Shown here: piece by piece, positions 13,027 through 25,105 of the stretch | Layout: each line of letters starts with the position of its first letter | How positions within the stretch are numbered: the first letter of the stretch is position 1 | Source: Solen grandis | Taxonomy: Eukaryota; Mollusca; Bivalvia; Adapedonta; Solenidae | Reading direction: 5' to 3' | Assembly: GCA_021229015.1 (NCBI GenBank) | Contig: CM037795.1 | Span: forward strand, 11,584,656-11,648,655 | Length of the DNA stretch: 64,000 nt | Made by a program: the position numbers and the translations under genes | The notes under the pieces: model-generated | Told to the model about the DNA's origin: nothing | Seen by the model: the letters and a program-made list of their open reading frames with translations, nothing else | Database searches by the model: none

Positions 13027-14042
13027 ATGCATTCGGGCGCTATAATGATCACGTGTATAGTTGCCGCGGCCAGTCTTTTAATTTGGGCAGTGGACGCTAG
13101 GGTAAGGAAATGGATCTATGAAAGCGTCGCTGTACCACAGTCCGCTGACCTTGAAAACACAATGGTTTCTCCCGTGCAGCTACTGTCTGTTGTGACTTGT
13201 GGAGGTTTGTGTATGACCACGACAAGATGCATCTCGTTTCTGTACAATAATGCAAGTAAGTTTCTTTCCAAACTTCGTTTAACTTCAAGCATTATTTGTG
13301 GGTATCCCTATTTATTATCCCCGTAAAAGGTCAACAGGGGTCATGGACCTTACAACACAGTTTTTACAGGGTTAACATGAACGTTTTTGCTTCTTACTAT
13401 ATTTTTACCACATAGAAAGTTTTTTTATTTTATTTTATGCATTGCACATAAAAACAAAAATGCAAACGATTAGGGAAAAAGTGCATCATTAGAAAAGCCA
13501 AAAAAAAAAGAAAAAAAGAATAAATAAATAAATGAAAATAAAAAATAAAGAATGAAAGAAAATAAGTAAATAAAAAAATGAAAATAATTGGAATAAAATA
13601 TTTAAGTGTCAGTAAAAAGGAAGCCAGTGAGAAAAAAGCTAAAATCATTGTCAACTGCCTTCAAACTGAGGATTGTGGGTTCGAATCCCAGTAAGGTCAA
13701 CTTTTTTCTTTTTGTTTCTCTCATTTAACATTAAATCTGTATCACTCATATCAGATTGAGAAGAATTTTTTTTTTAGTTTTATCTTTATATTTTGCATAG
13801 CTATTTAAGTATTTTAGGGCCATGTATAAGGTAAAAGTTTCAAGAAAGTACTTGCTTCACTTACTAATTGTCAAATTCTAAACGCCGTGGTAAAAGTTCA
13901 TGATTTTTGCAAATTTATTCAATAACAAAATTTTAAGCAAGGCAACCTTCACGATTGTTCTTATAATATGTTACAGACATTACATATTTAAAGATTCAAT
14001 GTGTATATAAAATGGTAAAAGTAACACATTTTTCACATAATA

Positions 14043-14088
<46 letters not shown>

Positions 14089-14294
14089 AAGACATGTGTT
14101 TCTCCTTCTCAGTCCTGTTTCTGTATAACATAAAGCATTATTTAGCGAAGATTTGGAAATAATTTACTCATTTCATAATGGGAAAAATGAATTAATTCAT
14201 TTTTGAACATTAAGTCATTTTTTTTTTCGGCGCTGATTTATTATATTGTCATGTATCATTTAGATCATGTGCTTTTATATTCACATTTTCTGCA

Positions 14295-14335
<41 letters not shown>

Positions 14336-16300
14336 ATATGACATATAAATCAAAACCACAATATTTTGGTTTTGGTTTGTGATAAATATTATCCGTCACA
14401 AACTTATCACGGAATTTGGGAGGTTTCTCCGACGAACACGAAATCTGCAATATCGTTTAACTTTATTTCAGGTTCCACGTGTAGTTTGTTCGACGTAACG
14501 TTGACCCCGATGATTTCGAGTACCAATCTAAAGTACTACGTAACCCAGGGGGCGTTAGGTATGACGTTGTATTCAATAATGTTTAAAATATTTCCATTCT
14601 TAAAAAACAAGGTGAATTATATCATAAAAATTATACATGTGTAATGGTACCAAACGCCCCATGCAACTTCGAGCCCCATTAAGTGCCTTGTTCAGTAAGC
14701 GAGGAGTCTCGGGTTCGAGCCCCAGTCTGGTTGCACAATTTTTTTACCTGGTTATTTATTTGAATTTCATAAAAATATCAGATCAGAAAATAAAAGAAGT
14801 CGTTCAAACAAATGCTTTCCCGGTGCTATGATTACATTAAATGTAAGACGTGATCTGTTAAATAGTGGATCTTTTGTTTTTCGTTATTAGGCAATGCGTG
14901 CTTTATATTTGTTTATATTTATCCATGCTTGTTTTAACAATTTGATATAAATTTTGAATTTACATGTCTTTAATCTCTTTCAAATCAATGTTGACTATTT
15001 CTTCATTTGTTTTTTGTTCTTCTCACAGTTCCCTGCATTTCTGAGCCAGTGAGCAACTACAAAGGTTACCTTATCACTACGGAGACAGCCAAGGAATGCC
15101 GAGTGTGGACCGACACTCCAGTGGAGTATAAGGATGGAGATTTTCCAGAAGGTTCTCGTGAGCTGGCGGAAAATTTCTGTCGGGATCCTACAGGGCTGGA
15201 CGCCAAGCCTTGGTGTTTCGTCGGAAGTTCACCATCTTCCAACAGGGAGTACTGCTCCCCGCGACTTTGTAAGTCATTTATACATTCCCTGCTATTACAT
15301 ATGTGCATGTATCAATTAATATTAAAATTATTCAACAGACATGAAACGGTTCAAAATAACTAATAAAAGATGGACGGGATTTAAACGAGAATTCGGTTCT
15401 CGGTCAGATGCTTAACCAAACTCCATATAGTGATCTCCCTTGCAAGCAAAAAAAAAAAAAAAAATCGCTGCCGTCACAAATGTCACGTGATGATGGTAAA
15501 CTAACAAAATGGCGTCTCCGTCTGCTGTCACAACAACAAAAATATTGTTTAAAATGATTTATTTTTTTTGCCATGAGGCGATATTTGATGTTTATTAAAG
15601 AAAACATACTTAGGAAATTGACACTCGCAAGAAAATAAAAATTTTGGGAAAAAAAAAGAAGAAGCTAAATTCTGTTAATTTTTACTTATGGTGGCAGTGG
15701 TTATCTACAACTGTAATGGTAGGTAACTACTGCGTGGAGTTTGATGTTTAACATCTTGCAGACGCTTAACAGACGCTTTACAGTATCTCTCATTAGATGA
15801 TCTGCGATCTTTTGAAAGACAAAGACATTTGGTTTAATAGGCAATAAATCGAAGAGAAAATCAGTATATTTATACTAGATATACGGAATCCTGTTACTGA
15901 CATCGCTGATATCTGATGTCATAAGGGCATTTAACAAAGGGAAATAACGTAACAACCGTTATAAAAATATATCCTTAAGTTTTCCTTGCCATGAATTCGA
16001 AGTTATGTTTTATCTTTGTTTGTTATCGTTGTATTTTTTAATTTTGTCGAAAATTCTGTGTACACAGGTTGTACCCCAAAACCCTATTTGGGAATGGTAG
16101 CCAGAACTAAGACGGGCATCTTGTGTCAACGTTGGGACACCAACACTCCGCATGATGTGGTATACGGAAAGCATAGGTTTCCTTACAAAAGCTATACCTT
16201 GAACGTGAACTACTGTCGCGTCGTTGATGTCAATTATGCCTGGTGTTACACCACGAATCCTAATATTCGTTGGGAAGCTTGTGACATCTCCTTGTGTTGA
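13027..16300 (+). CDS. Secreted PAN-kringle-kringle protein, copy B (262 aa, 4 exons)
   Basis: Exons 13027-13255, 14472-14558, 15029-15268 and 16068-16300 have exactly the lengths of copy A (229, 87, 240, 233 nt), all phase 1, with stop TGA. Domain order is signal peptide, PAN/apple, kringle 1, kringle 2. Upstream TTG at 13003 is in frame but is not a plausible start; the ATG at 13027 aligns with copy A. Kringle 1 differs sharply at one spot: the tryptophan before EYC, present in copies A and C, is replaced (SSNREYC). In lysine-binding kringles that tryptophan lines the ligand groove, so binding may have changed. Kringle 2 differs from copy A in a loop (PHDVVYGK versus PHKGSYGN). All twelve kringle cysteines remain. 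The gene looks functional. Confidence 0.88.
14044..14086 (+). repeat. Long poly(A) tract in intron 1 of copy B
   Basis: Some 40 consecutive A sit where copy A has a short interrupted A-rich run (about 5040-5065). This is either an expanded homopolymer or an assembly artefact. Confidence 0.8.
14298..14330 (+). repeat. (TA)n microsatellite in intron 1 of copy B
   Basis: An uninterrupted TA run extends the TA-rich palindrome that copy A has at 5280-5295. Such runs are typical slippage hotspots. Confidence 0.8.
14656..14738 (+). repeat. tRNA-like relic in intron 2 of copy B
   Basis: GGGTTCGAGCCCC is a good B box. It is the paralogue of 5630-5706 and has no convincing cloverleaf. Confidence 0.45.
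15418..15742. mobile_element. MITE in intron 3 of copy B
   Basis: Same position and family as 6401-6708: AAACTCCA..AGTGATCTCCC at the left and ACTACTGCGTGGAGTTT at the right. It was inherited through the A/B duplication. Confidence 0.7.
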
Positions 16301-16404
16301 CATTGGAATTTTCATAAATGTCTTTTAACCCATGAAAATGAACGGCTTTTTGAAACAGAACGCAATATGTATTTTCAACATACTTATGGTGTGTGCTCTT
16401 GGAA

Positions 16405-16410
16405 AATAAA
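16405..16410 (+). promoter_or_regulatory. Poly(A) signal of copy B
   Basis: AATAAA in the same 3' context as in copy A. Confidence 0.6.
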
Positions 16411-18632
16411 CGAGTAGCGCTCAGTGTGCACTCAGAGCAACCATCGAGTTTCCCGCGGAGGGATCTTTTTTTTTTTTCAGTTTAGTTCGACTTTGTCAAG
16501 GGAAGGTCATAAATGAATATTGCTGTCAGGTTGTTTTGAATATATTTATGTTTAAATGACAATTTAAGCTTTAAAAGAGAAATACATTCGTACAAGTTAA
16601 AATTACTGGAAATAACCGGAGCGTGATAAGACACAATACTGTCAAATTATTAATTTTCGTGGGACACTAATTTTCGTCGATTCCGTGGTGGGTTTTCTTC
16701 CACAAATTTTAATACCCACAAAATTATCTCTTATATAGACCTCACGTTTTCTAGAACATAGATTCACGAATAAATATACCCACGAAATTCCCCTGGGTAC
16801 ATAATCAACGAAATTTAATGTAAAACAAAAACAAATGATTGTACAGTATGTGGCAGACTTTTCATGAGTTTTAGAACGTAATTGCATTTTTTCTTTGATG
16901 TTTTATGTATTTTGGACCAATGAAATAAAGCAATATGAAGAAGGGTACCTTCTCGTGTTTTGTCCTCTCCTCTTAAGCGTCTCTCATTTTTAAAAGGCTA
17001 AAAGCTTACAAAAAAAAAAAAGATATGGGATCTGAAAGTTTTAGTGAAAGTGTTAGTATCATATATAATTCCTTGTTTTAATTATTTTTCTCCAAGTTTG
17101 CAAAACAAATTCAGTTGTAAGAATCTATATTATCTTATATCTAAAACCGCGACCAGAACGCCATAAATTGTTAATTTACAGACGCAAAACCTCATGTGCA
17201 ATTAGAAAACAGTATTTTTTTTTTATCGTTTCATCTTGTTTTAATCATATCAAAGCATAATATGGATAATTGAAAAGACTGTTTCCGATAAATCGCAATA
17301 CATGTAAATAATTCAGAAAGAGGTCCGTTCATTGAAGGAAAAAATGGCTTGTTTTATGTTATTGCACAATTTTGTTTTGAGGGTCAATCCGTGTGTGTGT
17401 GGATTCTATAGATAATTATATTCAATGTCCAATCGATTCCCTTATATTATTCCAGTGAATATAGACCAACCGAATTATACACATCTATTTTTCAGGATTT
17501 TTTTCACAGGATCTCAATTTTTCTAAGGCAAATTCAAGATTATAAATATTTCCTTTATTTAATCTGTGAATTTTAAAACATATACATGTAGGTAGAAAAA
17601 GACATTTTTTTGTTTGTATGGCCATGGTTATTAACTTAATGCATTAGTAATGTCAAGGTTTTTTTTTATTTGACAGAAACCAATCTTCCACATGCATGAA
17701 AGAAGCAATTTTATTACTGGTAACATACAAATACAACAAAATATCAGATCTTAACTCTTATTTTGTTTTGTTTATTTACTTCCATTTTTTATTATTCTCG
17801 TAAAAATTATTACAACACGTGATACTTTCCTACGTATAAGCAACATTTGCCAGAATATCTTAATAGTTGCCATTTCTTAGTAAATTTAAATGACATAATA
17901 TCCCCACATATAATTTTATGCTGTAGTGAAATCTTTTAAATTTCTCGGTGTAAAATTTTAGTCTGCATTAATATTATTAAAGATGTTTTTTTTCCTTTCT
18001 TTTATACTTGCAAATAAGATCTCTGCAATCCAACATGTCCCTACAACTATCTTCTAATTAAGATTTATTTTTCTAAGAAAATATACTTTAAATTGTTGTT
18101 TTATTTTTCGGCGGAAGTTGTATGCCTTTACTATTGACCCAGATTTTTTACCGGATTTCGACCAATCAGAGATTACCAGACAGTTATTTCTAAACGCATC
18201 TGTTTAAAAGCAGTGTTCTTATTGGCTAATGGTCAAGGCTGGTTTATTTACTTTTAACAAATGTAAACTGACCTGTCATGTGTTCAAAACCGGAAATAAA
18301 TACGATCTTATTCGGTACAGCTTGTAACGAAGCATATCGCTTATGATTCTTCTTGTTTAACATAGTTTACACGTGAATTATCTCTCTCTCCAGCTACGTA
18401 AAAATGCAATATTCTTTTGTGTACATATATAATTATGAATAAAATATATTCGTCGTTGATTAGTTCATGCTTATTTATTGGACAATATTTTGTTGGGATA
18501 AAGCTACATGTTGTGATACTAAAAGTCCAATTGCTACACAAGGGATTCTGCAGTCTGAACAAATGGCGGCTTTCCTTTTTCAATGTGTATCACCTTCCTA
18601 ATAACCCTGATTTAATATGGGACCCCCGATGC

Positions 18633-18975
18633 AATGCGGGTAAACTCGCTGACTGAACATCACCCAGCCCGCTACCGCTGTAGATTCGAATCCCAGCGGG
18701 GTCTATTCGGTTGCCTCTAGCAGTCGGAATCTTCCTTTATCTGGATTTAGATGGACATCACTATATGTGTGTTTGTTTGTTGGATTTAACGTCCCACCGA
18801 CAGTATTTCAGTCATTTGGAGACGACGTCTACTTGAGACAGATATAATGCCGCCACATTGCAGTATCACGCCGTAGAAATGTGGCATGATACCACAACCA
18901 GTCACATTATCCTGACACCGGGCCAACAGGTCCTGGAACTATCCTTATATCATCGCTATATGATGAAATAGTTAA
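18633..18975 (+). repeat. tRNA-derived SINE-like repeat of unit B
   Basis: Paralogue of 9490-9840: B box GATTCGAATCCC at about 18683, then the GTCCCACCGACAGTATTTCA body. It ends just before the LINE insertion. Confidence 0.55.
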
Positions 18976-19019
18976 ACTCTATATCAAACACACAAACAAC
19001 AGACCTTTTCAGTCCGAAA

Positions 19020-19031
19020 TGAGGCACAAAG
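19020..19031 (+). repeat. Left target-site duplication of the LINE insertion
   Basis: TGAGGCACAAAG here and TGAGGCGCAAAG at 20563-20574 flank the inserted LINE. Unit A has the site once, uninterrupted, as TGAGGCGCAAAG at 9884-9895. Confidence 0.85.
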
Positions 19032-20562
19032 TGGTTGATTAATTTTAATCCAAACAAAACTGAAGCAGTAGTTTTTTCTCCAAGAAAAGCTTTTCAAGAT
19101 CCATGTCTCATGTTTAATGGAACCAAAATTAATATTGTTGAAAAACATAAACATCTAGGGGTAACGCTTAGTTCCTCAGGTCATTGGAACGACCATATTA
19201 ATGCTAATTTAGAAGCAGCTTCAAAAGTAATTAATATAATGCGTAACTTCAATATACACTTACCCGAAATGCTCTGAACCAAATTTATCTGTCTTATGTA
19301 AGACCTATTCTTGAGTACTCATCTATTGTTTGGGACATATGTACTTCTCATTATTCAGACTCTTTGGAAAAATTACAAAATGAAGCAGCTAGAATAGTCA
19401 CTGGACTAACAAGATCAGTATCCCTTGAAAATCTCTATAAAGAATGTGGCTGGGAAACACTTTCATCTAGACGTACCAATAGCAAACTTTGTTTTATGTA
19501 TAAAGTCTCAAATAGACTTGTTCCCCAATACATTTCTGATTTAATGCCCCCTTTAGTTTCTGAAATATCTAACTATCAACTAAGAAATTTTCAAAACTTT
19601 GACAACTTACATTTTAGAACCTCATTTTATAAAAAGTCCTGTATACCTTCTTCTATTTCACTATGGAATAATCTTGATATAGAACTAAGGAGAAGTCCCA
19701 CATTTAATTCATTTAAAAGGAAAATTATTTCACAGTCAAAACCAGAGAAAGTTTCGGATTGTTATAATTTCGGTAATAGATATTTGTCAGTTCTTCATGC
19801 TAGGCTAAGGAATAATTGTAGCAATCTAAATGAAGACCTATTTATGAATCATCTTAGACAAGATCCCCTATGTAACTGTCAAAACGGAATGGAAAATGCT
19901 GAACATTACTTTTTTAAATGTACACGTTTTTCATATATCAGAATTTCTCTCTTTCAGGTAACAAGGTCATTCCATCCCCTACATGTAGACATGCTATTGA
20001 ATGGTAGTTCAAATCTTAACTCTGAACAAAATAAGTTGCTATTTGAAGCAGTTCAAACTTTTATTAAAAGCTCTAAAAGATTTGAATATTAACATTCCTT
20101 TAATATTTTTTAGATATGTTATTAATGTTACTGAGATAAAATGTTATTGTTTTAAAGCTACTTTTTCTTAAGTAGTAGTTTTATACATATACTTACAGAA
20201 ATGTTACAGTAATATAACATTGATCTGATAAAAAAAAATCCTGTGTGTATATATGTACATGTATGTATATTTAATTACATATATGTGTGTGAACGCCTAT
20301 ATCAGGATAAAGGGTTAAATGCCTGATATGTTGTAACTAAATAATGTAATTAGATTATGAGGATCCACCTCAACGAGTCTCTCTCTCTCTCTCTATTTTT
20401 TTTTCTTTTTTCTATGATTATATTTTTTCATTATGTATTTTCATGACCATTTATATGCCATTGTTTACAATTGTATGTAGGGGAAGGACCGATTCTAAGT
20501 TGTAAGAACTTGTGGCAATCCCATTTCACATATATATGAAATAAAATATTATTAAACTAAAC
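19032..20562 (+). mobile_element. 5'-truncated LINE (non-LTR retrotransposon) in unit B
   Basis: The insertion of 1531 bp is missing from unit A. It starts inside the C-terminal part of a reverse transcriptase and ends with a 3' UTR and a weak A-rich terminus (ATAAAATATTATTAAACTAA). Its bounds come from the target-site duplication. 5' truncation is the usual outcome of target-primed reverse transcription. It contains a (CT)n run near 20376-20393. Confidence 0.88.
19035..20092 (+). pseudogene. LINE ORF2 C-terminal fragment (reverse transcriptase tail)
   Basis: The first part (19035-19277) has the post-palm motif NKTEAVVF, then KHLGVTLS. The rest (19364-20092) reads KLQNEAARIVTG, then a C-terminal cysteine cluster CNCQNGMENAEHYFFKC near residue 170. 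This is typical of LINE ORF2 C-termini. A frame break lies between the two parts (about 19275-19330). The catalytic palm (YADD) is not present because the copy is truncated, so it cannot encode an active enzyme. Confidence 0.85.
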
Positions 20563-20574
20563 TGAGGCGCAAAG
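20563..20574 (+). repeat. Right target-site duplication of the LINE insertion
   Basis: TGAGGCGCAAAG, partner of 19020-19031 with one difference. Confidence 0.85.
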
Positions 20575-21860
20575 CTACATAATCAACGAGCACTTACCGA
20601 ACACTCAATCGACGTGCTGGTGTAAGATTTTACACATTATTCAATGGGAAATAAACATACATTTGAGATTTTTCTCCACTTACTGATTGGTCCGTTTAAA
20701 TCAGCGAATTGTCTCGGGTATTGCCGCCCCTGGGAAAATGGTCTATAACATCTGTTCTATTATGTTTTAAAAGTATTCGCTGTATAACAGGGTCAAACTA
20801 GATTCAAGGAAAATGATATTGGTCTCCTTATAGTCTGGAAGTGTGTTCCATGTATAAATATAATTTAATATTTTTACCCTCAAAATATGTTTGTATATTT
20901 TATTGAAATTTCCAATAATGACCATGAACACTGGCATTCAGGACTTTTTAACAGCATACCGTTTAAGGCAGATCCTTGAAGAATTATGATAAAGGTGGCA
21001 TTCAAAAAGTACAAATGATTGTGAAGATTAATGGATGAACTGTATATCCTCACAAAGCATAGATAAATGAACGAAGAAAATAGAACCCTATAATTCAAAT
21101 GCAGATTGTTTATCATAATATCATAAAATAATAATGAATCAAGTTCAAATAATGAATTGTTATTTACATAATTAATATTTTTTTCTCTTTTATCATATAT
21201 GTTTACAAATAAATACCAAATTAAGCTCTGCTTTGAAAACACTGAGTTAGCTATATGTATTTTGTTGAGCTTCTGGCAGGTAAGATAACTCTGTATATAA
21301 CGTTATTCAATGAAATGACAAATGCTCAGAGATCTACAGTCGAATTAAAAATCTAAATATACAATCAATTTGATACTCTGTCGAAAGATATCACAAGTAA
21401 GGCATATAAAGTGTAGATTCTTCTTCCCTCTCGCAATCTCTTTCGTCAAATAATACTATAGTCACTCCATCTTCCCTCTCAAAGTCTCTACCTCACAATC
21501 GGTATTTATTTCCAGTATATCCATTTCATTTCTTCAGTCACATACTCTCGCCACACCTGCACATAAGTAGCGCTTTTTCGACACACGAACAGTTTCCTGA
21601 CATGATTGAATCAGACAGAGAACGCTAGATTTATATGTAAAGCATAAAGGTAGGAATTGACTGAGACAAAGAACAGGAGTGAAGACAATATTGAAATGAT
21701 AATGAAGGAAAAATCAAGACACTCGTTTATTTCCGGATATGTTCGTTCGTTTTCGTGAGCAGAAGTAAACCGAAATCTGTTCATTTTGAACACTCTGCTC
21801 AAATTAATTGACAGGAAAACATTTACTGATGGTCTGATTTTTAACGAGTGTTATGAAAAT

Positions 21861-23934
21861 TATACCCTGTGGTTTCTTTTCTGATTTTCGTCACATAATA
21901 AATCAAAATCCATGATTTTGCGTCTTTGTGAAATGAAATTCAATCCATTCACCTAGTTCTGACCCTCTGCTGCAATAAACGAACTTTTTATGTTTATGGT
22001 AGTTTTACACAAATGCCACTAACGCATAGACAAAGTTAAGGATCCTAGTATGAAGCTGAACACCCTTGGAAGGTGTGATATTCCGTTTGACTATCAACTT
22101 ATTTTTTAACCGCCAGTCCTTTGCATGGTTGGCAGGTACATATTTCGAACTAAGTTAATAATCCAGTGCTAAATTATAATACCTGACTATTCTTTTTATT
22201 GCCTTAAGACTTGTTAATTTAGTGATTATGTCATAATCTTTTTTATAGGATTCTATTGTCCTTCACCAGAACAAGGTAAACATTTGTGTCAATAAGCGAA
22301 AATTGTGCACGTAAAATTCTTTAGTAGACCTTTTTTATAGATCTCTGACTTACCATAATTGCGTTCTTCTGGTTTCATTTTTCATTTCCCGCATCTTTCT
22401 TTTTTTTCTCCGCAACTTTTGTTTTGCCCAAACAGTCTAGTAAGTTCTAGACGGTTCAAGACGTCACGGATATTGTTAACCGTTTTTGGTTTCAACTAGT
22501 CAAATTGACGAAGTAGCATATACGAGAAAAGAAAAACAAGTCTATGCACCAGCTAATTGACATCTCAAGAAACAATAGCGCGTATTGGAATATTTACCAA
22601 TGAAAATCGTTAAAATACTCATTCGGCGCTGTCTTACGTCATTATCTTTAAGTACCGGTAGGTCATAAAAAATACTAAAAAAATGATTTTTCAACAGTTT
22701 TTGTTAATCTCAGCTTACATGTGTTGTAGACGTTACATTTTTTTTCTACAATAGAAATTTCTGATTTTCACATATATTACATAAAGAAAAAATGCGCTGA
22801 ATACGAAAATGTAAAAAATATTGTTAGGTCAGCGTGCTCATTTTTATGCTACATATGTATATCCATAGTCACCATTTCCAAAAAAATAGCTGAATTATTT
22901 GAATACATCTCTTGTTAAAAGGACAAAAGAAGTAAAATCTACAAATAGAATACACACGTACTAGCAGTTACTTTAAGATGATAGTTCAATATATCTGAAT
23001 AAATGGTTAAAATACCCCTATGTTCTTCATTTTTTACAGAAGTTGACAAAATCCCATAGAATTTTTAGAAAAAAAGGAGAGAAAAATCGCTTCATTTCAA
23101 ACATTTTTTAATCTTTATCGAAAGTCCTTTCATAGATTTTTGACATTTTTCTTGTAAATTTTCTTCAAGGTATAACCCCAACCCCATAATACCCATATTC
23201 CATATCTTGCCACTGGATGGAAATATTTCTATGAAACTTTGTCACTTTGAAGACATTCAAAAATAAAATGTTTCACCGAGAGTTTTTCCCGGTTTTATTA
23301 GATGGGGGGGGGGGGGGGGATAATCTGTATTTAAGTTAACATTGAAGTCTATGGGAAATATACAGTTTCTGTGAATATGAAAAACTGAATCTGATTTTCG
23401 AGGAAAAATTACGGTAGAAAGATGCATTATATGATACTGATTCTAATTTCTTGAACACATCTAAACTTTACCGTAGGAAAATGGAAAAAAAACAAAAAAC
23501 AAAAACAAAACTTTTTTTGTAGTTTTCAGGGGAGATAACTCAACAACAAAATTATTAAGGGGAGGTAATAAAATCATTTCTGTTATATGTCATAAAATGT
23601 CAATTTGCCTTTAAGATTTCCATGGTTTGACATCTTCAAAGCTTATATTGTGAAGTTATATGCAAGGCTTTGATGGTTAGTATGAGGCATATACCTTAAC
23701 CAGAAGTGAAGTACAGGGCATAAACCTTAATGGTTGCTTGGTCAAAACAATGAAAAATAACGATAGGTCACCAAGTATATTTTCGAGCCATTGAGCTGTT
23801 TCTATGGTAACTGTCTAATGCTAAACCAGAAAATTAAGTTTAAAATCTATGAAACAGCTTATTTCATTTCAAATTAATATCTCATAGAGTCCAGTATATT
23901 TCTTAATAAAAAATAAGTGAAAAAGTCTTTCTCA
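21861..23934. other. Gene-free spacer between units B and C
   Basis: 22158-22235 matches 11905-11987 and marks the outer remnant of the A/B duplication. A run of 16-17 G lies at about 23305-23321. I recognise no domain in any frame. Confidence 0.45.
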
Positions 23935-24129
23935 TTTACCCTCACCGCGTGGGTTCGAATCGCGGCAGGGCCATTCGGATTTTCATGTGAGGAAGCCTTC
24001 CAGCTGGCATGCGGTAGGTCGATGGTTCTACCCGGATGCCTCCGTGCATTCGGGGTCTTTCTCCACCTGTAATTAGCTGGACGTCGCTATATGACTGAAA
24101 TACTGTCGAAGCGACGGTAAACTCAAATA
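23935..24129 (+). repeat. MetaSINE-like element, 5'-truncated
   Basis: It starts at CTCACCGCGTGGGTTCGAAT (B box) without the A box. It then carries the core GTGAGGAAGCCTTCCAGCTG and GGTTCTACCCGGATGCCTCC, and the 3' body TAATTAGCTGGACGTCGCTA and CGACGGTAAACTCAAAT. A TCAAGTCAGGTCAAGTC tail follows. Confidence 0.8.
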
Positions 24130-24930
24130 GTCAAGTCAGGTCAAGTCTTTCTTATCTATGCATTGTAGTAATGATGGCGTCAACGTGTATGTAATGACTA
24201 CATCTCTTAACAACTCTGAAGCACACATTTTGATTTTCTGTCCAAAGAATTTTACATTGCTTTTGGAAGAATAATGGGCCTTTAAAAAGTTTCAGATCGA
24301 AACCTTATTTCCGCCATTATTTCCCAAACCGATATAATATTAGAATTGTATTACAGAAGAATGACAATAAGTTCAACGAGAAACGAGCTTTTTTTTTTCT
24401 TTCTTTTTTTTCATTATTATACAGTTGTATAAAGTTGTCATGATGATACCGATGACAACAGCATGATGATGTCGACGATCAAATATTTCCTTGTTTTTAA
24501 TATACCATAGATTTCAATCATTTCCATTACTCGATTAATTTGTTCTGTGATTGTACAATTAATCATCAATTATTAAGGGGAAGTCGACACGCTCCAATTC
24601 TGTTTTCATAGGACAAGTATACTGCTCAAGGCCATATTGATTAAATATTTTGGGAATTTATGAGATATTATTTTTTTTACAGATATTTGATCACGTAGGC
24701 TTTTATGTGGGTCTGGGTCGCATTTACTGACCAAACACAAAAATGAGTTATATTTTTTTAATTTCACAAATGCTTAAAATTTGGAAAAGGTCATGCAGAT
24801 ATATACTTAGCAAGATTTCTTTGGCGTGTGGAGTGCTGCAAAATTGTATAAAAAATATTTGTTCAATAAAAAAATAATTATGCAATAAAAATGTTCATAA
24901 AATATATTTATGTTCTTAAATATATTTATG
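24130..24930. other. Gene-free stretch before the minisatellite
   Basis: At about 24219-24295 a phrase with GCACACATTTTGATTTTCTGTCC and GGGCCTTTAAA recurs near 35458-35520 and 50203-50268, so part of it is an interspersed repeat. Nothing coding is seen. Confidence 0.4.
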
Positions 24931-24934
24931 AGGT

Positions 24935-25105
24935 TAAAAATATAAATGGACAATAGAAAATATATATGGACAATAATTAAAATTTTTAAATTTGATTGAA
25001 AAATATATATATGGACAATAAAATATATATATGGACAATAAAAAATATATATGGACAATAAAATATATATGGACAATAGAAAATATATATGGACAATAAT
25101 TAGAA
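24935..25105 (+). repeat. AT-rich minisatellite, unit about 20 bp
   Basis: About eight copies of a unit close to AAATATATATGGACAATA, with spacing varying by a few bases. Open frames across it on the minus strand are low-complexity translations of the repeat and not genes. Confidence 0.85.

Larger units (their letters stand above)
12436..21860 (+). repeat. Unit B of the 9-kb direct tandem duplication
   Basis: This is the partner of 3477-11174, in the same order and orientation. It is longer mainly because of the 1.5-kb LINE fragment at 19032-20562 and poly(A)/TA expansions at 14044-14086 and 14300-14330. Confidence 0.85.
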
